A stretch of 25,424 nucleotides of DNA, taken from assembly GCA_019423125.1 (NCBI GenBank), contig JAHZBZ010000011.1:1-25424 (forward strand), in the 5' to 3' direction. The notes below the pieces were generated by a model. That model made no database searches. It saw only the letters and a program-made list of their open reading frames with translations, and was not told the DNA's origin. The translations under genes and the position numbers were made by a program. This document shows, one piece after another, positions 16,003-24,059 of the stretch. Position 1 is the first letter of the stretch, and every line of letters begins with the position of its first letter. Source of the stretch: Bacillota bacterium (GTDB lineage Bacteria > Bacillota > Clostridia > Christensenellales > Borkfalkiaceae).

Positions 16003-16037
16003 ACCGTGCCCCGAAAGCGATGCTTTCGGGGCACGGT
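16003..16037 (-). terminator. Long perfect hairpin after mgtA
   Basis: A 16-base-pair perfect stem with loop of 3 lies 13 bases after the mgtA stop. On the minus strand it is followed by CTTTGCC, a poor U tract; on the plus strand by TTTTG. It probably ends the mgtA transcript and may also back up the surface-protein terminator. The perfect stem and high GC would also suit a dispersed palindromic element. Confidence 0.65.
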
Positions 16038-16050
16038 TTTGTATGCTTGC

Positions 16051-18741
16051 TCAAAGCAGGTTTTTGAATTTCCGCGCGTACAGCCGCTTTGCGAGCGTGA
16101 CGGCCATAAGGTATCCCGCCACCGCCGCCGCGAGGAAGGCATAGTATCCCGCAGGCAGTGCGCACAGCCCGAGCGCACGCCCCGCGGGGGTGTACGGCAG
16201 CGCGGTCAGGAGCGCGACGCCGCCCAGCGTGAACGCGAACACGGGCGCGGAGGCGCGGCTTCCGAAGAAGGGCGTCTTGCGGCTGCGGAGCGCGTGCAGG
16301 ACGAGGCTCTGCGTGAAGATGGACTCCACGAACCAGCCCGTGCGGAAGAGCGAAGCGAACTGCGCCGCGAGCGCGGGCGAAAGCTGCGCATAGGGCGCGC
16401 CGCACACGGCGGGGCAGAGCACGAAGAAGAGGAACAGATAGGTCGCGATGTCGAACAGCGAACTGATCGGCCCGAAACAGACCATGAACTTCGCGACGGA
16501 CGCCGATTCCCAGACTGCGGGGGCGGCGAGCAGTTCCTCGTCCACGTTGTCCCACGGGAGCGCGATGCAGGAGAGATCGTACACGAGATTGAGCAGGATG
16601 AGCTGCACCGAGAGCATGGGCAAGAAGGGCAAAAACGCGCTCGCCGCGAGCACCGAGAACATGTTGCCGAAGTTGGAGGACGCCGTGATCTTGATGTATT
16701 TCATCATGTTCGCATACGTCTTTCTCCCCTCCCGCATGCCGTCCGCGATCACGGTCAGGTCCTTTTCGAGCAAAATCGCCGCGGCGGATTCCTTGGCGAT
16801 GTCCGTCGCCGTGTCCACGGAGATGCCGACGTCTGCGGCGCGCATCGCGGGCGCGTCGTTGATGCCGTCGCCGAGAAATGCGACGGTGTGCCCGTTCGCG
16901 CGCAGGGCGCGCACGATCGCCTCTTTCTGCGCGGGCGAGAGGCGCGCAAAGAGCGTATTCTCCTCCGCGACGCGCGCGAGATGCTCCTCGCTCAGCCCTT
17001 CGAGCTGTGCGCCCGTGATCCTCTTTCCGCCGTCCAGCCCCACCTGCGCACATACGCACGCGGCCACGTCTTCGGCGTCGCCCGTGAGCACTTTGACGGT
17101 CACGCCGCCCTTTTTCAGCCGCGCGATCGCCGCCGCCGCGGAGGGCTTGGGCGGATCGAGGAAGGCGAGATAGCCGATGAGCACCATGTCCCGCTCGTCT
17201 GCGGCGCAGAAGGCACCCGCGGGCGCGGGGTTGGTCTTGTGCGCGACGCAGAGCACGCGCATGCCCTGCGCGCCGAGCGCCTCGATGCGGCGAAGCACCT
17301 CCGCACGCCGCGCATCGTCCAGCGGGCACACCTGCCCGCCCGTGTCCACAAAGGAGCAGGCGGCGAGCATCTCCTGCGGCGCGCCTTTCGTGATCAGCTG
17401 GGTCTTGCCCGACGCATTGCGCACCACGACGCTCATCCTGCGCCGCTCGAAGTCGAACGGGATCTCGTCCACCTTCGTATAAGCCGTGAGCACTTCGGCA
17501 TCCGCCTCGCCCGCGGCGACCGCCTCCTGCATGCGGCGGATGATCGCCGCGTCGAGCAGGTTTTTCAGCCCCGTCTGACAATAGCTGTTGAGGAATGCGT
17601 GCCGAAGGACGCGCACGTCCTCCCGCCCGTCCGCGTCGAGGTGCCGCTCGAGCACGATCTCGTCGCAGGTGAGCGTGCCCGTCTTGTCCGTGCAGAGCAC
17701 GTCCGCCGAGCCGAGGCTCTGGATGGCGCCCATCTGTTTGACGATAACCTTCTTTTTGGACATCGCGACGCTACCCTTTGCAAGGCACGCCGTCACGATC
17801 ATGGGCAGCATTTCGGGCGTGAGCCCCACGGCGACGCTGATCGCAAAGAGCGCCGCGCCCAACCAGTCGTTTTTCGTGAATCCGTTGACGAGGAGCACGA
17901 CGGGGACCATGCAGAGCATGCACGCCACGAGCAGGCGGGAAACGGCCGCGATGCCGCGGTCGAACGCGCTCTTTTCGGGTTTTGCCGCGAGCGAGCCCGC
18001 CGTCCTGCCCAGATAGGTCTCCTTTCCCGTCGCCGCGACGATGCACTCGCCGCTCCCGCTGAGCACGTTCGTACCCAGAAAGGCGAGGCAGGGCGAGGAC
18101 AGCGACCCGTCCTGTGCGGGCGCGCCGCTCTTTTCGCAGGGCGCGCTCTCGCCCGTCAGCGCGCTCTGCGCGATGAACAGGTCCTTCGCCGCGAGGATGC
18201 GCAGGTCGGCGGGGACCATGTCGCCCGCCGAGAGGAACACACGATCCCCCACGACCAGCTCCCCGACGGGGATCTCCCGCCGCTCCCCGTCCTCGCGCTG
18301 CACGCACGCCGTCGTCGTGAGCAGGGAGCGCAGTTTCGCCGCCGCGCTGCCGTTTCGCGTCTCCTGCACGAAATGCAAGACCCCCGACACGACGACCATC
18401 GCCGCAATGACGCAGACGGTCACGGGGTTTTTCTCCCCCGCCGCGGCAAAACGGACCTCCGTCAGATAGGAGATCGCCGCGAGCACGAGCAGAATGACGG
18501 AAAACGGGTTGACGAACGCCGCCGCGAGCCGCGCGGGCACGCCGCGCTTTTTGGGCTCGGGAAGGACGTTTTCGCCGTATTGCGCGCGCATCTCGCGCAC
18601 TTCCTCCTCCGAGAGCGCCCCGCCGACGCCGAGCGCGGCGCGGATCTCCTCCTCGGTGTGCGACGCGAAGAACGCCATCCTGCGCGCCGACTCGCTCTCC
18701 CGCGTGCGGAAAAATACCTTCTTTTCTTTCCTGTTTTTCAT
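16051..18741 (-). CDS. mgtA: Magnesium-importing P-type ATPase, MgtA type
   Basis: The 896-residue inner-membrane pump imports Mg2+ at the cost of ATP, and its length is close to that of enterobacterial MgtA. Visible motifs are actuator TGES (186-189), TPEMLP in the transport helix (298-303), the phosphorylated Asp in DKTGTLT (Asp342), TGD in VLTGDAEDV, and the hinge GDGINDAP (614-621) followed by a long DVGISVDTATDIAKESAA block typical of Mg ATPases. The C-terminal third has several membrane helices. The start is the ATG at 18741 with GGAGGAGG upstream; a TTG at 18789 would extend it by 16 residues but overlaps the leader ORF. Expression is expected to rise at low Mg2+ through the M-box riboswitch, with a leader ORF and hairpin adding a second layer. 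Confidence 0.95.
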   Translation of the reverse strand: MKNRKEKKVFFRTRESESARRMAFFASHTEEEIRAALGVGGALSEEEVREMRAQYGENVLPEPKKRGVPARLAAAFVNPFSVILLVLAAISYLTEVRFAAAGEKNPVTVCVIAAMVVVSGVLHFVQETRNGSAAAKLRSLLTTTACVQREDGERREIPVGELVVGDRVFLSAGDMVPADLRILAAKDLFIAQSALTGESAPCEKSGAPAQDGSLSSPCLAFLGTNVLSGSGECIVAATGKETYLGRTAGSLAAKPEKSAFDRGIAAVSRLLVACMLCMVPVVLLVNGFTKNDWLGAALFAISVAVGLTPEMLPMIVTACLAKGSVAMSKKKVIVKQMGAIQSLGSADVLCTDKTGTLTCDEIVLERHLDADGREDVRVLRHAFLNSYCQTGLKNLLDAAIIRRMQEAVAAGEADAEVLTAYTKVDEIPFDFERRRMSVVVRNASGKTQLITKGAPQEMLAACSFVDTGGQVCPLDDARRAEVLRRIEALGAQGMRVLCVAHKTNPAPAGAFCAADERDMVLIGYLAFLDPPKPSAAAAIARLKKGGVTVKVLTGDAEDVAACVCAQVGLDGGKRITGAQLEGLSEEHLARVAEENTLFARLSPAQKEAIVRALRANGHTVAFLGDGINDAPAMRAADVGISVDTATDIAKESAAAILLEKDLTVIADGMREGRKTYANMMKYIKITASSNFGNMFSVLAASAFLPFLPMLSVQLILLNLVYDLSCIALPWDNVDEELLAAPAVWESASVAKFMVCFGPISSLFDIATYLFLFFVLCPAVCGAPYAQLSPALAAQFASLFRTGWFVESIFTQSLVLHALRSRKTPFFGSRASAPVFAFTLGGVALLTALPYTPAGRALGLCALPAGYYAFLAAAVAGYLMAVTLAKRLYARKFKNLL

Positions 18742-18744
18742 GAT

Positions 18745-18778
18745 GCCACCTCCTCCGAAAAATGCCGAACGAGGTAGC
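18745..18778 (-). promoter_or_regulatory. Hairpin that sequesters the mgtA ribosome binding site
   Basis: On the minus-strand RNA GCUACCUC (18771-18778) can pair with GAGGUGGC (18745-18752) to give eight pairs, one of them U-G, around an 18-base loop. The 3' arm is part of the mgtA Shine-Dalgarno. The 5' arm begins eight bases after the leader ORF stop codon, within the footprint of a terminating ribosome. Confidence 0.55.
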
Positions 18779-18785
18779 CGAAGGG

Positions 18786-18878
18786 TCAATGCGGACGCCG
18801 CAAAAGACGGACGCGCACGCGCGCCGCGTTCGGAGCATACGCCCGCTTCGCTCTTCGACTGCCGCTGTTTTCGTCCAT
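18786..18878 (-). CDS. 30-residue Arg-rich leader peptide upstream of mgtA
   Basis: This short ORF lies between the riboswitch terminator and mgtA. It starts at an ATG at 18878 with a near-perfect AAAGGAGGT eight bases upstream and ends in TGA at 18786-18788. The peptide begins MDENSGSRRAKR and ends RLLRRPH; eight of its 30 residues are Arg. There is no signal peptide or hydrophobic helix, so the act of translating it may matter more than the product. Codons CGA and AGA occur in tandem at residues 8-9 in an otherwise GC-rich gene set. Position recalls the mgtL leader of enteric mgtA, but the sequence is unlike it. A chance ORF with a good Shine-Dalgarno cannot be excluded. Confidence 0.55.
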   Translation of the reverse strand: MDENSGSRRAKRAYAPNAARVRVRLLRRPH

Positions 18879-18913
18879 CTCCCGTGACCTCCTTTCAAAT
18901 TTTTTTTGGCATG

Positions 18914-18944
18914 AAAAGACCCGCGCGCCGAACGGCGTGCGGGT
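18914..18944 (-). terminator. Riboswitch-linked intrinsic terminator in the mgtA leader
   Basis: Arms 18919-18929 and 18934-18944 pair over 11 positions with one mismatch and a 4-base loop, then CTTTTC follows on the minus strand. It stands directly after the M-box and before the leader ORF, as an expression platform that would stop transcription when Mg2+ is bound. Confidence 0.75.
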
Positions 18945-18954
18945 GCGAAAAAAA

Positions 18955-19115
18955 GGCGACCTTTCGACCGTTCAAGCTTTGACTTCGCGGGGCAATGAAG
19001 CTGTGTTATGTCGCGCCTTGGTTCCGACGCGACCTGTTCGACCTGCGCACGATGTCTCCATCGTTTTGCGGCAACAGCCCGTATCCCTGCGGTAGCCTTA
19101 CCTACCGGATCTGTT
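18955..19115 (-). ncRNA. M-box (ykoK) magnesium riboswitch
   Basis: Read on the minus strand, the leader contains GGTAGGTAAGGCTACC, then GGGATACGGGCTGTTGCCGC, then ACATAACACAGCTTCATTGCC, then AAAGCTTGAACGG. These match the M-box core blocks (GGUGAGGCUCCU, GAUACGCUGCUGCCG, ACAUAA...GCAGCUGGAUG and UAAAGCUCUACG types) in the right order and spacing. It lies directly between a consensus promoter and a terminator in front of an Mg2+ pump, which is the classical setting. The exact ends are approximate. Confidence 0.93.
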
Positions 19116-19125
19116 TTGCTCCTGC

Positions 19126-19154
19126 ATTATACGCCCCGAAGGGCGGTTTGTCAA
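19126..19154 (-). promoter_or_regulatory. Consensus sigma-A promoter of the mgtA transcript
   Basis: TTGACA (19149-19154) and TATAAT (19126-19131) on the minus strand, 17 bases apart, form a full-consensus promoter. The transcript would begin near 19119, a few bases before the M-box. A promoter this strong suits control by termination after initiation. Confidence 0.93.
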
Positions 19155-19216
19155 CCCCTTTTTACAAAAAAATTGCCCTGCGTGCATTTTTTCACGCGAT
19201 TTTTACAAAGGTCGGG

Positions 19217-20167
19217 TCATTCGCAGGGATAGGACAGCCCCATCTGCCTGCGGCATTCGTCGAGGACGGCGAGGACGGCAAGGGTGTCGCCGAGGGGCGC
19301 GCAGAGGCTCTCCGTCCTGCCCGCACGGATCTCTGCGGCGACGATGTCGAACTCGCGGCGCATGCCGTGCGCGCCGCGAAGGAGTTCGCGCCTGCCCTCC
19401 GAGACAAAGACCGCCCTGCCAGAATGATGGAAGTTGCGGGAAAACAGCCTTCCCTTTTCGCCGCGCACGTCGATAAATTCGCCGCGCAGGTCCGTCATCG
19501 AGACACAGACGCGCGCGCAAAAGTCGGGATAAAAGAGGGTCACGTCCTCGCAAAGGTCGATGCCGCCGCGCAGTTTGCCGCGGCATTCGACGGAATCGGG
19601 TGCGCCGAACAGGCGGCACACATAGGTGATCGGATAGACGCCGATGTCGAGCAGGGCGCCGCCCGCGCGCGCGGGATCGACGAGCCGCGGCGCAAAATGC
19701 AGAAAACGGTGGCAATAATTTGCGCGCACGGAGAGGATCTTTCCCAATTTCCCCGCGCGGACGCGCGCGAGCGCCTCGCGGTGACAGTCGAAAAACCACG
19801 TCCACATCGCCTCGGCGAGGTACACCTTCTTTTCCCGCGCAAGGCGCACGAGCTCCTCCGCCTGTGCGAGGTTGACGGTGAGCGGCTTTTCGACCAGCAC
19901 GGGGATGCCCTTTTCCAGCGCGAGCTTTGCGTAGGCAAAGTGCGAATCGTGCGGAGTGACGACGTAAACGCCGTCCGCGCGCGCGTCCGAGACCGTCTCC
20001 TCCGCCGTGCGATAAGCCGCAGCTCCCGTGCGCGCGGCGAACGCCTGCGCCTGTTCGAAGCGGCGGGAATACACGGACACGATGCGATGCCCCGAATGCC
20101 TGAGCTTTTGCGCGACCTGCCGCGCGAGCTTGCCCGCGCCGATAAAACACCAACGAAATTCTGCCAT
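19217..20167 (-). CDS. Gfo/Idh/MocA-family NAD(P)-dependent oxidoreductase
   Basis: The 316-residue cytoplasmic protein begins with a Rossmann fold (CFIGAGKLARQVA, glycine loop at 10-15), carries the family EKP motif (LVEKPL, residues 93-95, with the catalytic-region Lys) and the block GGALLDIGVYPITYV that leads into the C-terminal sheet domain. The family oxidises or reduces sugars, inositols or dihydrodiols; the closest wording is the trans-1,2-dihydrobenzenediol/D-xylose dehydrogenase branch, but the substrate cannot be set. The ATG at 20167 follows AGGGGGACAG. It has its own promoter (20188-20216) and is not part of the chaperone operon. A weak hairpin with a T run (about 19165-19205, minus) may end its transcript just before the mgtA promoter. 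Confidence 0.9.
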   Translation of the reverse strand: MAEFRWCFIGAGKLARQVAQKLRHSGHRIVSVYSRRFEQAQAFAARTGAAAYRTAEETVSDARADGVYVVTPHDSHFAYAKLALEKGIPVLVEKPLTVNLAQAEELVRLAREKKVYLAEAMWTWFFDCHREALARVRAGKLGKILSVRANYCHRFLHFAPRLVDPARAGGALLDIGVYPITYVCRLFGAPDSVECRGKLRGGIDLCEDVTLFYPDFCARVCVSMTDLRGEFIDVRGEKGRLFSRNFHHSGRAVFVSEGRRELLRGAHGMRREFDIVAAEIRAGRTESLCAPLGDTLAVLAVLDECRRQMGLSYPCE

Positions 20168-20187
20168 GATCTGTCCCCCTTTTTTCT

Positions 20188-20216
20188 ATTTTACCACATT
20201 TTTCGCCCGCTGTCCG
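20188..20216 (-). promoter_or_regulatory. Probable promoter of the oxidoreductase gene
   Basis: CGGACA (20211-20216) and TAAAAT (20188-20193) on the minus strand are separated by 17 bases. The -35 is a partial match. The start would fall about 20 bases before the ATG. Confidence 0.5.
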
Positions 20217-20309
20217 CAAATTTTCGTTTTTTCCTCGCCGCGGCGCAAAAATCGCACGCGAGAGAGATCGCCGCGCGCGGAGCAAAATACAATAGCAAGC
20301 GCGATGCCG

Positions 20310-20335
20310 AAAAAAAGCCCCGCAAAGAGCGGGGC
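20310..20335 (-). terminator. Strong terminator ending the hrcA-grpE-dnaK-dnaJ operon
   Basis: GCCCCGC pairs with GCGGGGC around a 5-base loop and is followed on the minus strand by seven T. It lies 17 bases after the dnaJ stop. Confidence 0.93.
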
Positions 20336-20352
20336 GAAGCGCGCAAAGGCGC

Positions 20353-21501
20353 TCAGTCTTTATAGGGGTCGACGCCGTACATGGACTGCACGTTGTCGCG
20401 GAAGGCGCGCATCTTGGACGTCTGGCGCAGGTCGCAGGAGGCATCCAGCTCATCGAGCATGCGTTTCTGCTCGCGCGTGAGCTTGGAAGGCACTTCCACC
20501 TGCACGGTCAGATACATATTGCCCGTGCCCGTGCGCGTCTTAAGTCCTCTGCCGCGCACACAGAACACCGTTCCGCTCTGCGTGCCCTCGGGGATGAGGT
20601 ATTCAAAGGTCTCGTCGATGCCGGGCACCTTGACCTTTCCGCCCAGCGCCGCCGTGCGGAAAGAGACGGGAAGCTCGACATACAGGTCCTTGTCCTTGCG
20701 CTTGAAGATCTTATGCGGCTCGACACGGAAGACGACGATCAGATCGCCCGGCGCGCCGCCGTGCGGCGAGGCCTGACCGTAGCCCTTTTTGCGGATGTAG
20801 CTGTTTGTGTCCGCGCCCGCGGGGATGTTGAGGGTGACGACCGTCTCCTTGCGCGTGTAGCCCTTGCCCTTGCAGTCGGGACAGGCGTCGGTGATCTTCT
20901 TGCCCGTGCCGCCGCACTCGGGGCATGCCGCCATGCGGATGGTGCGGCCGAAGAGGGTGTCCTGCGTGTAGCGGACCTGGCCGGTGCCGCCGCACTTGTC
21001 GCAGGTCTTGAACGCGGTGCCGTTCTTCGCGCCCGTGCCCTTGCAGGAAGGACAGGGCTCGTTGCGCGTATAGCGCACCTCTTTGGTGCAGCCCTTCGCC
21101 GCGTCGAGGAAGCTGAGCACCACCTCGCGGGTGATGTCCTCGCCCTGCGCCGCCTCCGCGCGCGCACTGCCGCCCCCGCCGAAGCCGGAGAAGATGTCGC
21201 TGAATATGTCGCCGAAGCCGCCGAACCCGCCGAAGCCGCCGAATCCGCCCGCGCCGCCGAACCCGCCCGCGCTGCGCGCGCCGGGATGGTCGAGCTCGTA
21301 GTCGTATGCCGCGCGTTTCTGGGGATCGGAGAGCACCTCGTGCGCCTCGTTGACCTCCTTGAACTTCGCGGCCGCGGCGGCGTCGTTCGGGTGCAGGTCG
21401 GGGTGATACATCTTGACAAGTTTGCGGTAGGCGCTCTTGATGTCCGCGTCCGTCGCCTTTCTGTCAACGCCCAGGATCTCGTAATAATTCTTCTCTGCCA
21501 T
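20353..21501 (-). CDS. dnaJ: Chaperone co-chaperone DnaJ (Hsp40)
   Basis: DnaJ delivers unfolded proteins to DnaK and stimulates its ATPase. The 382 residues are the full class I layout: J domain with HPD (33-35), a Gly/Phe-rich linker of FGG repeats (about 79-112), four zinc-binding CxxCxGxG repeats (CPSCKGTG, CDKCGGTG, CPECGGTG, CPDCKGKG, beginning near 150, 167, 193 and 207) and two C-terminal substrate domains with the YLVVQ-like strand YLTVQVEV. The ATG at 21501 is preceded by CAGGTAGAG. It is the last gene of the operon, 111 bases after dnaK, with a hairpin in the gap. Confidence 0.98.
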   Translation of the reverse strand: MAEKNYYEILGVDRKATDADIKSAYRKLVKMYHPDLHPNDAAAAAKFKEVNEAHEVLSDPQKRAAYDYELDHPGARSAGGFGGAGGFGGFGGFGGFGDIFSDIFSGFGGGGSARAEAAQGEDITREVVLSFLDAAKGCTKEVRYTRNEPCPSCKGTGAKNGTAFKTCDKCGGTGQVRYTQDTLFGRTIRMAACPECGGTGKKITDACPDCKGKGYTRKETVVTLNIPAGADTNSYIRKKGYGQASPHGGAPGDLIVVFRVEPHKIFKRKDKDLYVELPVSFRTAALGGKVKVPGIDETFEYLIPEGTQSGTVFCVRGRGLKTRTGTGNMYLTVQVEVPSKLTREQKRMLDELDASCDLRQTSKMRAFRDNVQSMYGVDPYKD

Positions 21502-21574
21502 GATTCTCTACCTGCTCGGCCCGCCCCGCGCAAGACGGCGGGAAAGACCGCTTTACAACTTTACAACGCACAGC

Positions 21575-21600
21575 GATGCCGTGAAAAAATTCACGGCATC
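21575..21600 (-). other. Hairpin between dnaK and dnaJ
   Basis: An 11-base-pair perfect stem with a four-base all-A loop (plus strand) lies 13 bases after the dnaK stop. No U run follows on the minus strand, so it is more likely an mRNA-stability or partial attenuation element lowering dnaJ relative to dnaK than a full terminator. Confidence 0.6.
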
Positions 21601-21612
21601 CTGCGCACGAAA

Positions 21613-23406
21613 TTACTGATGGAATTCGGTGTCGTCGCCGTTCTCGCCGGGATTGCCCTGCTGCTGCGACGCCGCCTGCTGGTAGATCTTCGCGAAGATC
21701 TGCTGGCTCTCTTGGGTCAGCTTCTCCGTCGCCGCCTTGATGCGGTCGTCATCGTCGGAAGCGAGCTCCTCTTTCGCGCTCTTGACGAGCTCTTCGAGGG
21801 AGGCTTTGTCCTCGGCGCTAAGCTTGTCGCCCAGCTCGGTGATCGACTTCTCGACGGTGAAGATCATGCCGTCCAGTTTGTTCTTGTTGTCCACCTTCTC
21901 CTTGCGCTTCTTGTCCTCCTCGGCGTACTGCTCCGCCTCTTTGACGGCGCGGTCGATGTCCGCTTCGGAGAGGTTGGTGGAAGAGGTGATGGTGATGTCC
22001 GTGCTCTTCTGCGTGCCGAGGTCCTTCGCGGTGACATGCACGATGCCGTTGGCGTCGACGTCGAAAGTGACCTCGATCTGCGGCACGCCGCGGGGTGCGG
22101 GCGGGATGCCCGTCAGTTCGAATCTGCCCAGCGTCTTGTTGTCCTTTGCGAACTCGCGCTCGCCCTGCAGGATGTGGATGTCCACCTGCGTCTGGTTATC
22201 GGCAGCCGTGGAGAACACCTGCGATTTCTTGGCGGGGATGGTCGTGTTGCGCTCGATGAGCTTGGTGAACACGCCGCCCAGCGTCTCGATGCCGAGGGAC
22301 AGAGGCATGACGTCCAAAAGCAGAACGTCTTTGACTTCGCCCGAAAGCACGCCGCCCTGGATCGCCGCGCCGATCGCGACGCATTCGTCGGGGTTGATGC
22401 CCTTGAACGGCTCTTTGCCCGTGATCTGTTTGACCTTCTCGACGACTGCGGGGATACGGGTGGAACCGCCGACGAGGATGACCTTGTCGATGTCGCTGTA
22501 AGAGAGGCCCGCGTCCTTCATCGCCAGGCGCATCGGCTCGCTCGTCTTCTCGACGAGGTCTGCGGTCAGCGCGTCGAACTTCTGGCGGGTGATGTCGACG
22601 TCGAGGTGTTTGGGCCCGTCCGCCGTCGCCGTGATGAAGGGAAGGTTGACGTTGGTCGTGGTCATGCCGGAGAGCTCGATCTTCGCCTTCTCCGCCGCCT
22701 CTTTGAGGCGCTGCATCGCCATTTTGTCCTTTTTGAGGTCGATGCCCTCTTTGCTCTTGAACTCGTCGGCGAGGTAGTCCATGATGCGCTTGTCGAAGTC
22801 GTCGCCGCCGAGCATGTTGTTGCCGTTGGTCGCGAGCACTTCGAACACGCCGTCGCCGATCTCGAGGATGGAGACATCGAAGGTGCCGCCGCCGAGGTCA
22901 TAGATCATGACCTTGTGGTTGTTGTTGTCCTTGTCGAGGCCGTAGGCGAGCGCCGCCGCCGTCGGCTCGTTGATGATGCGCAGAACGTTCAGGCCCGCGA
23001 TCTTGCCCGCGTCCTTGGTCGCCTGGCGCTGGCTGTCCGTGAAGTAGGCGGGGCAGGTGATGACGGCATCCGTCACTTTGCTGCCCAGATAGCTCTCCGC
23101 GTCCGCCTTGAGCTTGGAAAGGATCATTGCGGAGATCTCCTGCGGGGAGTACTTCTTCCCGTCGACCTCCACTTTGTAGTCGCTGCCCATGTGGCGCTTG
23201 ATGGAAATGACCGTGCGGTCGGGGTTCGCGACAGCCTGGCGCTTCGCGACCTGCCCCACGATCCTCTGCCCGTCCTTCTGGAACGCGACGACGGAAGGCG
23301 TCGTGCGCGCACCCTCGGGGTTGGGTATGACGACTGCCTCGCCGCCTTCCATGACGGCGACGCAAGAGTTGGTTGTTCCTAAGTCAATACCGATTACTTT
23401 TCCCAT
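21613..23406 (-). CDS. dnaK: Chaperone DnaK (Hsp70)
   Basis: ATP-driven Hsp70 chaperone. The 597 residues show phosphate loop GIDLGTTNS (6-14), the IINEPTAAALAYG signature, DLGGGTFDVSIL, ILVGGSTRIPAV, the linker DVMPLSLGIE and the substrate domain. The N-terminal lobe lacks the insert found in Gram-negative DnaK, which fits a Gram-positive-type host. The C-terminal tail is Gln/Gly/Asn-rich and ends in GDDTEFHQ rather than the EEVD-like or VDDK endings common elsewhere. The ATG at 23406 follows AGAAGGAGT. It sits 74 bases after grpE. Confidence 0.98.
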   Translation of the reverse strand: MGKVIGIDLGTTNSCVAVMEGGEAVVIPNPEGARTTPSVVAFQKDGQRIVGQVAKRQAVANPDRTVISIKRHMGSDYKVEVDGKKYSPQEISAMILSKLKADAESYLGSKVTDAVITCPAYFTDSQRQATKDAGKIAGLNVLRIINEPTAAALAYGLDKDNNNHKVMIYDLGGGTFDVSILEIGDGVFEVLATNGNNMLGGDDFDKRIMDYLADEFKSKEGIDLKKDKMAMQRLKEAAEKAKIELSGMTTTNVNLPFITATADGPKHLDVDITRQKFDALTADLVEKTSEPMRLAMKDAGLSYSDIDKVILVGGSTRIPAVVEKVKQITGKEPFKGINPDECVAIGAAIQGGVLSGEVKDVLLLDVMPLSLGIETLGGVFTKLIERNTTIPAKKSQVFSTAADNQTQVDIHILQGEREFAKDNKTLGRFELTGIPPAPRGVPQIEVTFDVDANGIVHVTAKDLGTQKSTDITITSSTNLSEADIDRAVKEAEQYAEEDKKRKEKVDNKNKLDGMIFTVEKSITELGDKLSAEDKASLEELVKSAKEELASDDDDRIKAATEKLTQESQQIFAKIYQQAASQQQGNPGENGDDTEFHQ

Positions 23407-23480
23407 GATCTATACTCCTTCTATCCCGAAAGATAATTTCGATTTATTTTTTTATCGCATCGGCTTTCGCCGTTGTTTTC

Positions 23481-24059
23481 TCAGCCCGTGACCTTCACCT
23501 GCGCAAAACGCAGTACCTTGTCGCCGCGCTTGTATCCCTTGAGGAAGACCTCCTTGACGTAGCCCGGCTCGACGCCCTCCTGCGCGGGTTCGCTCATGAT
23601 CGCCTCACAATAGGTGGGGTCGAACTCCTCGCCGACGGGGTCGATCGCCTCGATGCCCTCCGCTTCCAGTACCTGACGGAAGGAGCGGAGCACCATCTCG
23701 ATGCCCTTCGCCGTCTTTTCGTCGCACATGGTCAGCGCGCGTTCGAGGTTGTCTCCGACGGGCAGGATCTTGAGCAGGATCTCCGCCTTTCCGTCCAGAT
23801 AGGCGTTGCGGCGGGTCTGCTCGTTGCGCTTGCGGAAGTTGTCGAACTCCGCGGCGCTGCGCATCCACTTGTCCTTGAAATCGGCGGCGTCTGCCTGCGC
23901 ACGCGCCAGCTCCTCTTTGAGCTTTTCGTGCTTGCCGTGCGGTTTTTCGCGCTCCGTCTGTTCCGCTTCTGCCTGCTCCGACTCCGCGGCTTCGGGTGCG
24001 GCGGCTTCCGCCGTCTGCTCCTTTTCCATCTCTTCTCTGTTCTGCGTCTCTTCGCTCAT
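23481..24059 (-). CDS. grpE: Nucleotide exchange factor GrpE
   Basis: GrpE dimers release ADP from DnaK. The 192-residue protein has a low-complexity acidic N terminus (Glu/Ala rich, to about residue 45), a long coiled-coil helix with DKWMRSAAEFDNFRKRNEQT, and the C-terminal beta domain with VGEEFDPTYCEAI and LKGYKRGDKVLRFAQVKV, the family's signature end. Its ATG overlaps the hrcA stop as ATGA, so the two are translationally coupled. Confidence 0.97.
   Translation of the reverse strand: MSEETQNREEMEKEQTAEAAAPEAAESEQAEAEQTEREKPHGKHEKLKEELARAQADAADFKDKWMRSAAEFDNFRKRNEQTRRNAYLDGKAEILLKILPVGDNLERALTMCDEKTAKGIEMVLRSFRQVLEAEGIEAIDPVGEEFDPTYCEAIMSEPAQEGVEPGYVKEVFLKGYKRGDKVLRFAQVKVTG

Noticed and set aside
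15963..16178. 71-codon minus-strand open frame
   Set aside because: It overlaps the end of mgtA and translates through the terminator hairpin; nothing supports it as a gene.
15970..18777. 935-codon plus-strand open frame
   Set aside because: Antisense to mgtA, with composition dominated by Arg, His, Glu and Asp and no recognisable domain.
20713..23382. 889-codon plus-strand open frame across dnaJ and dnaK
   Set aside because: Antisense shadow of two unmistakable chaperone genes.
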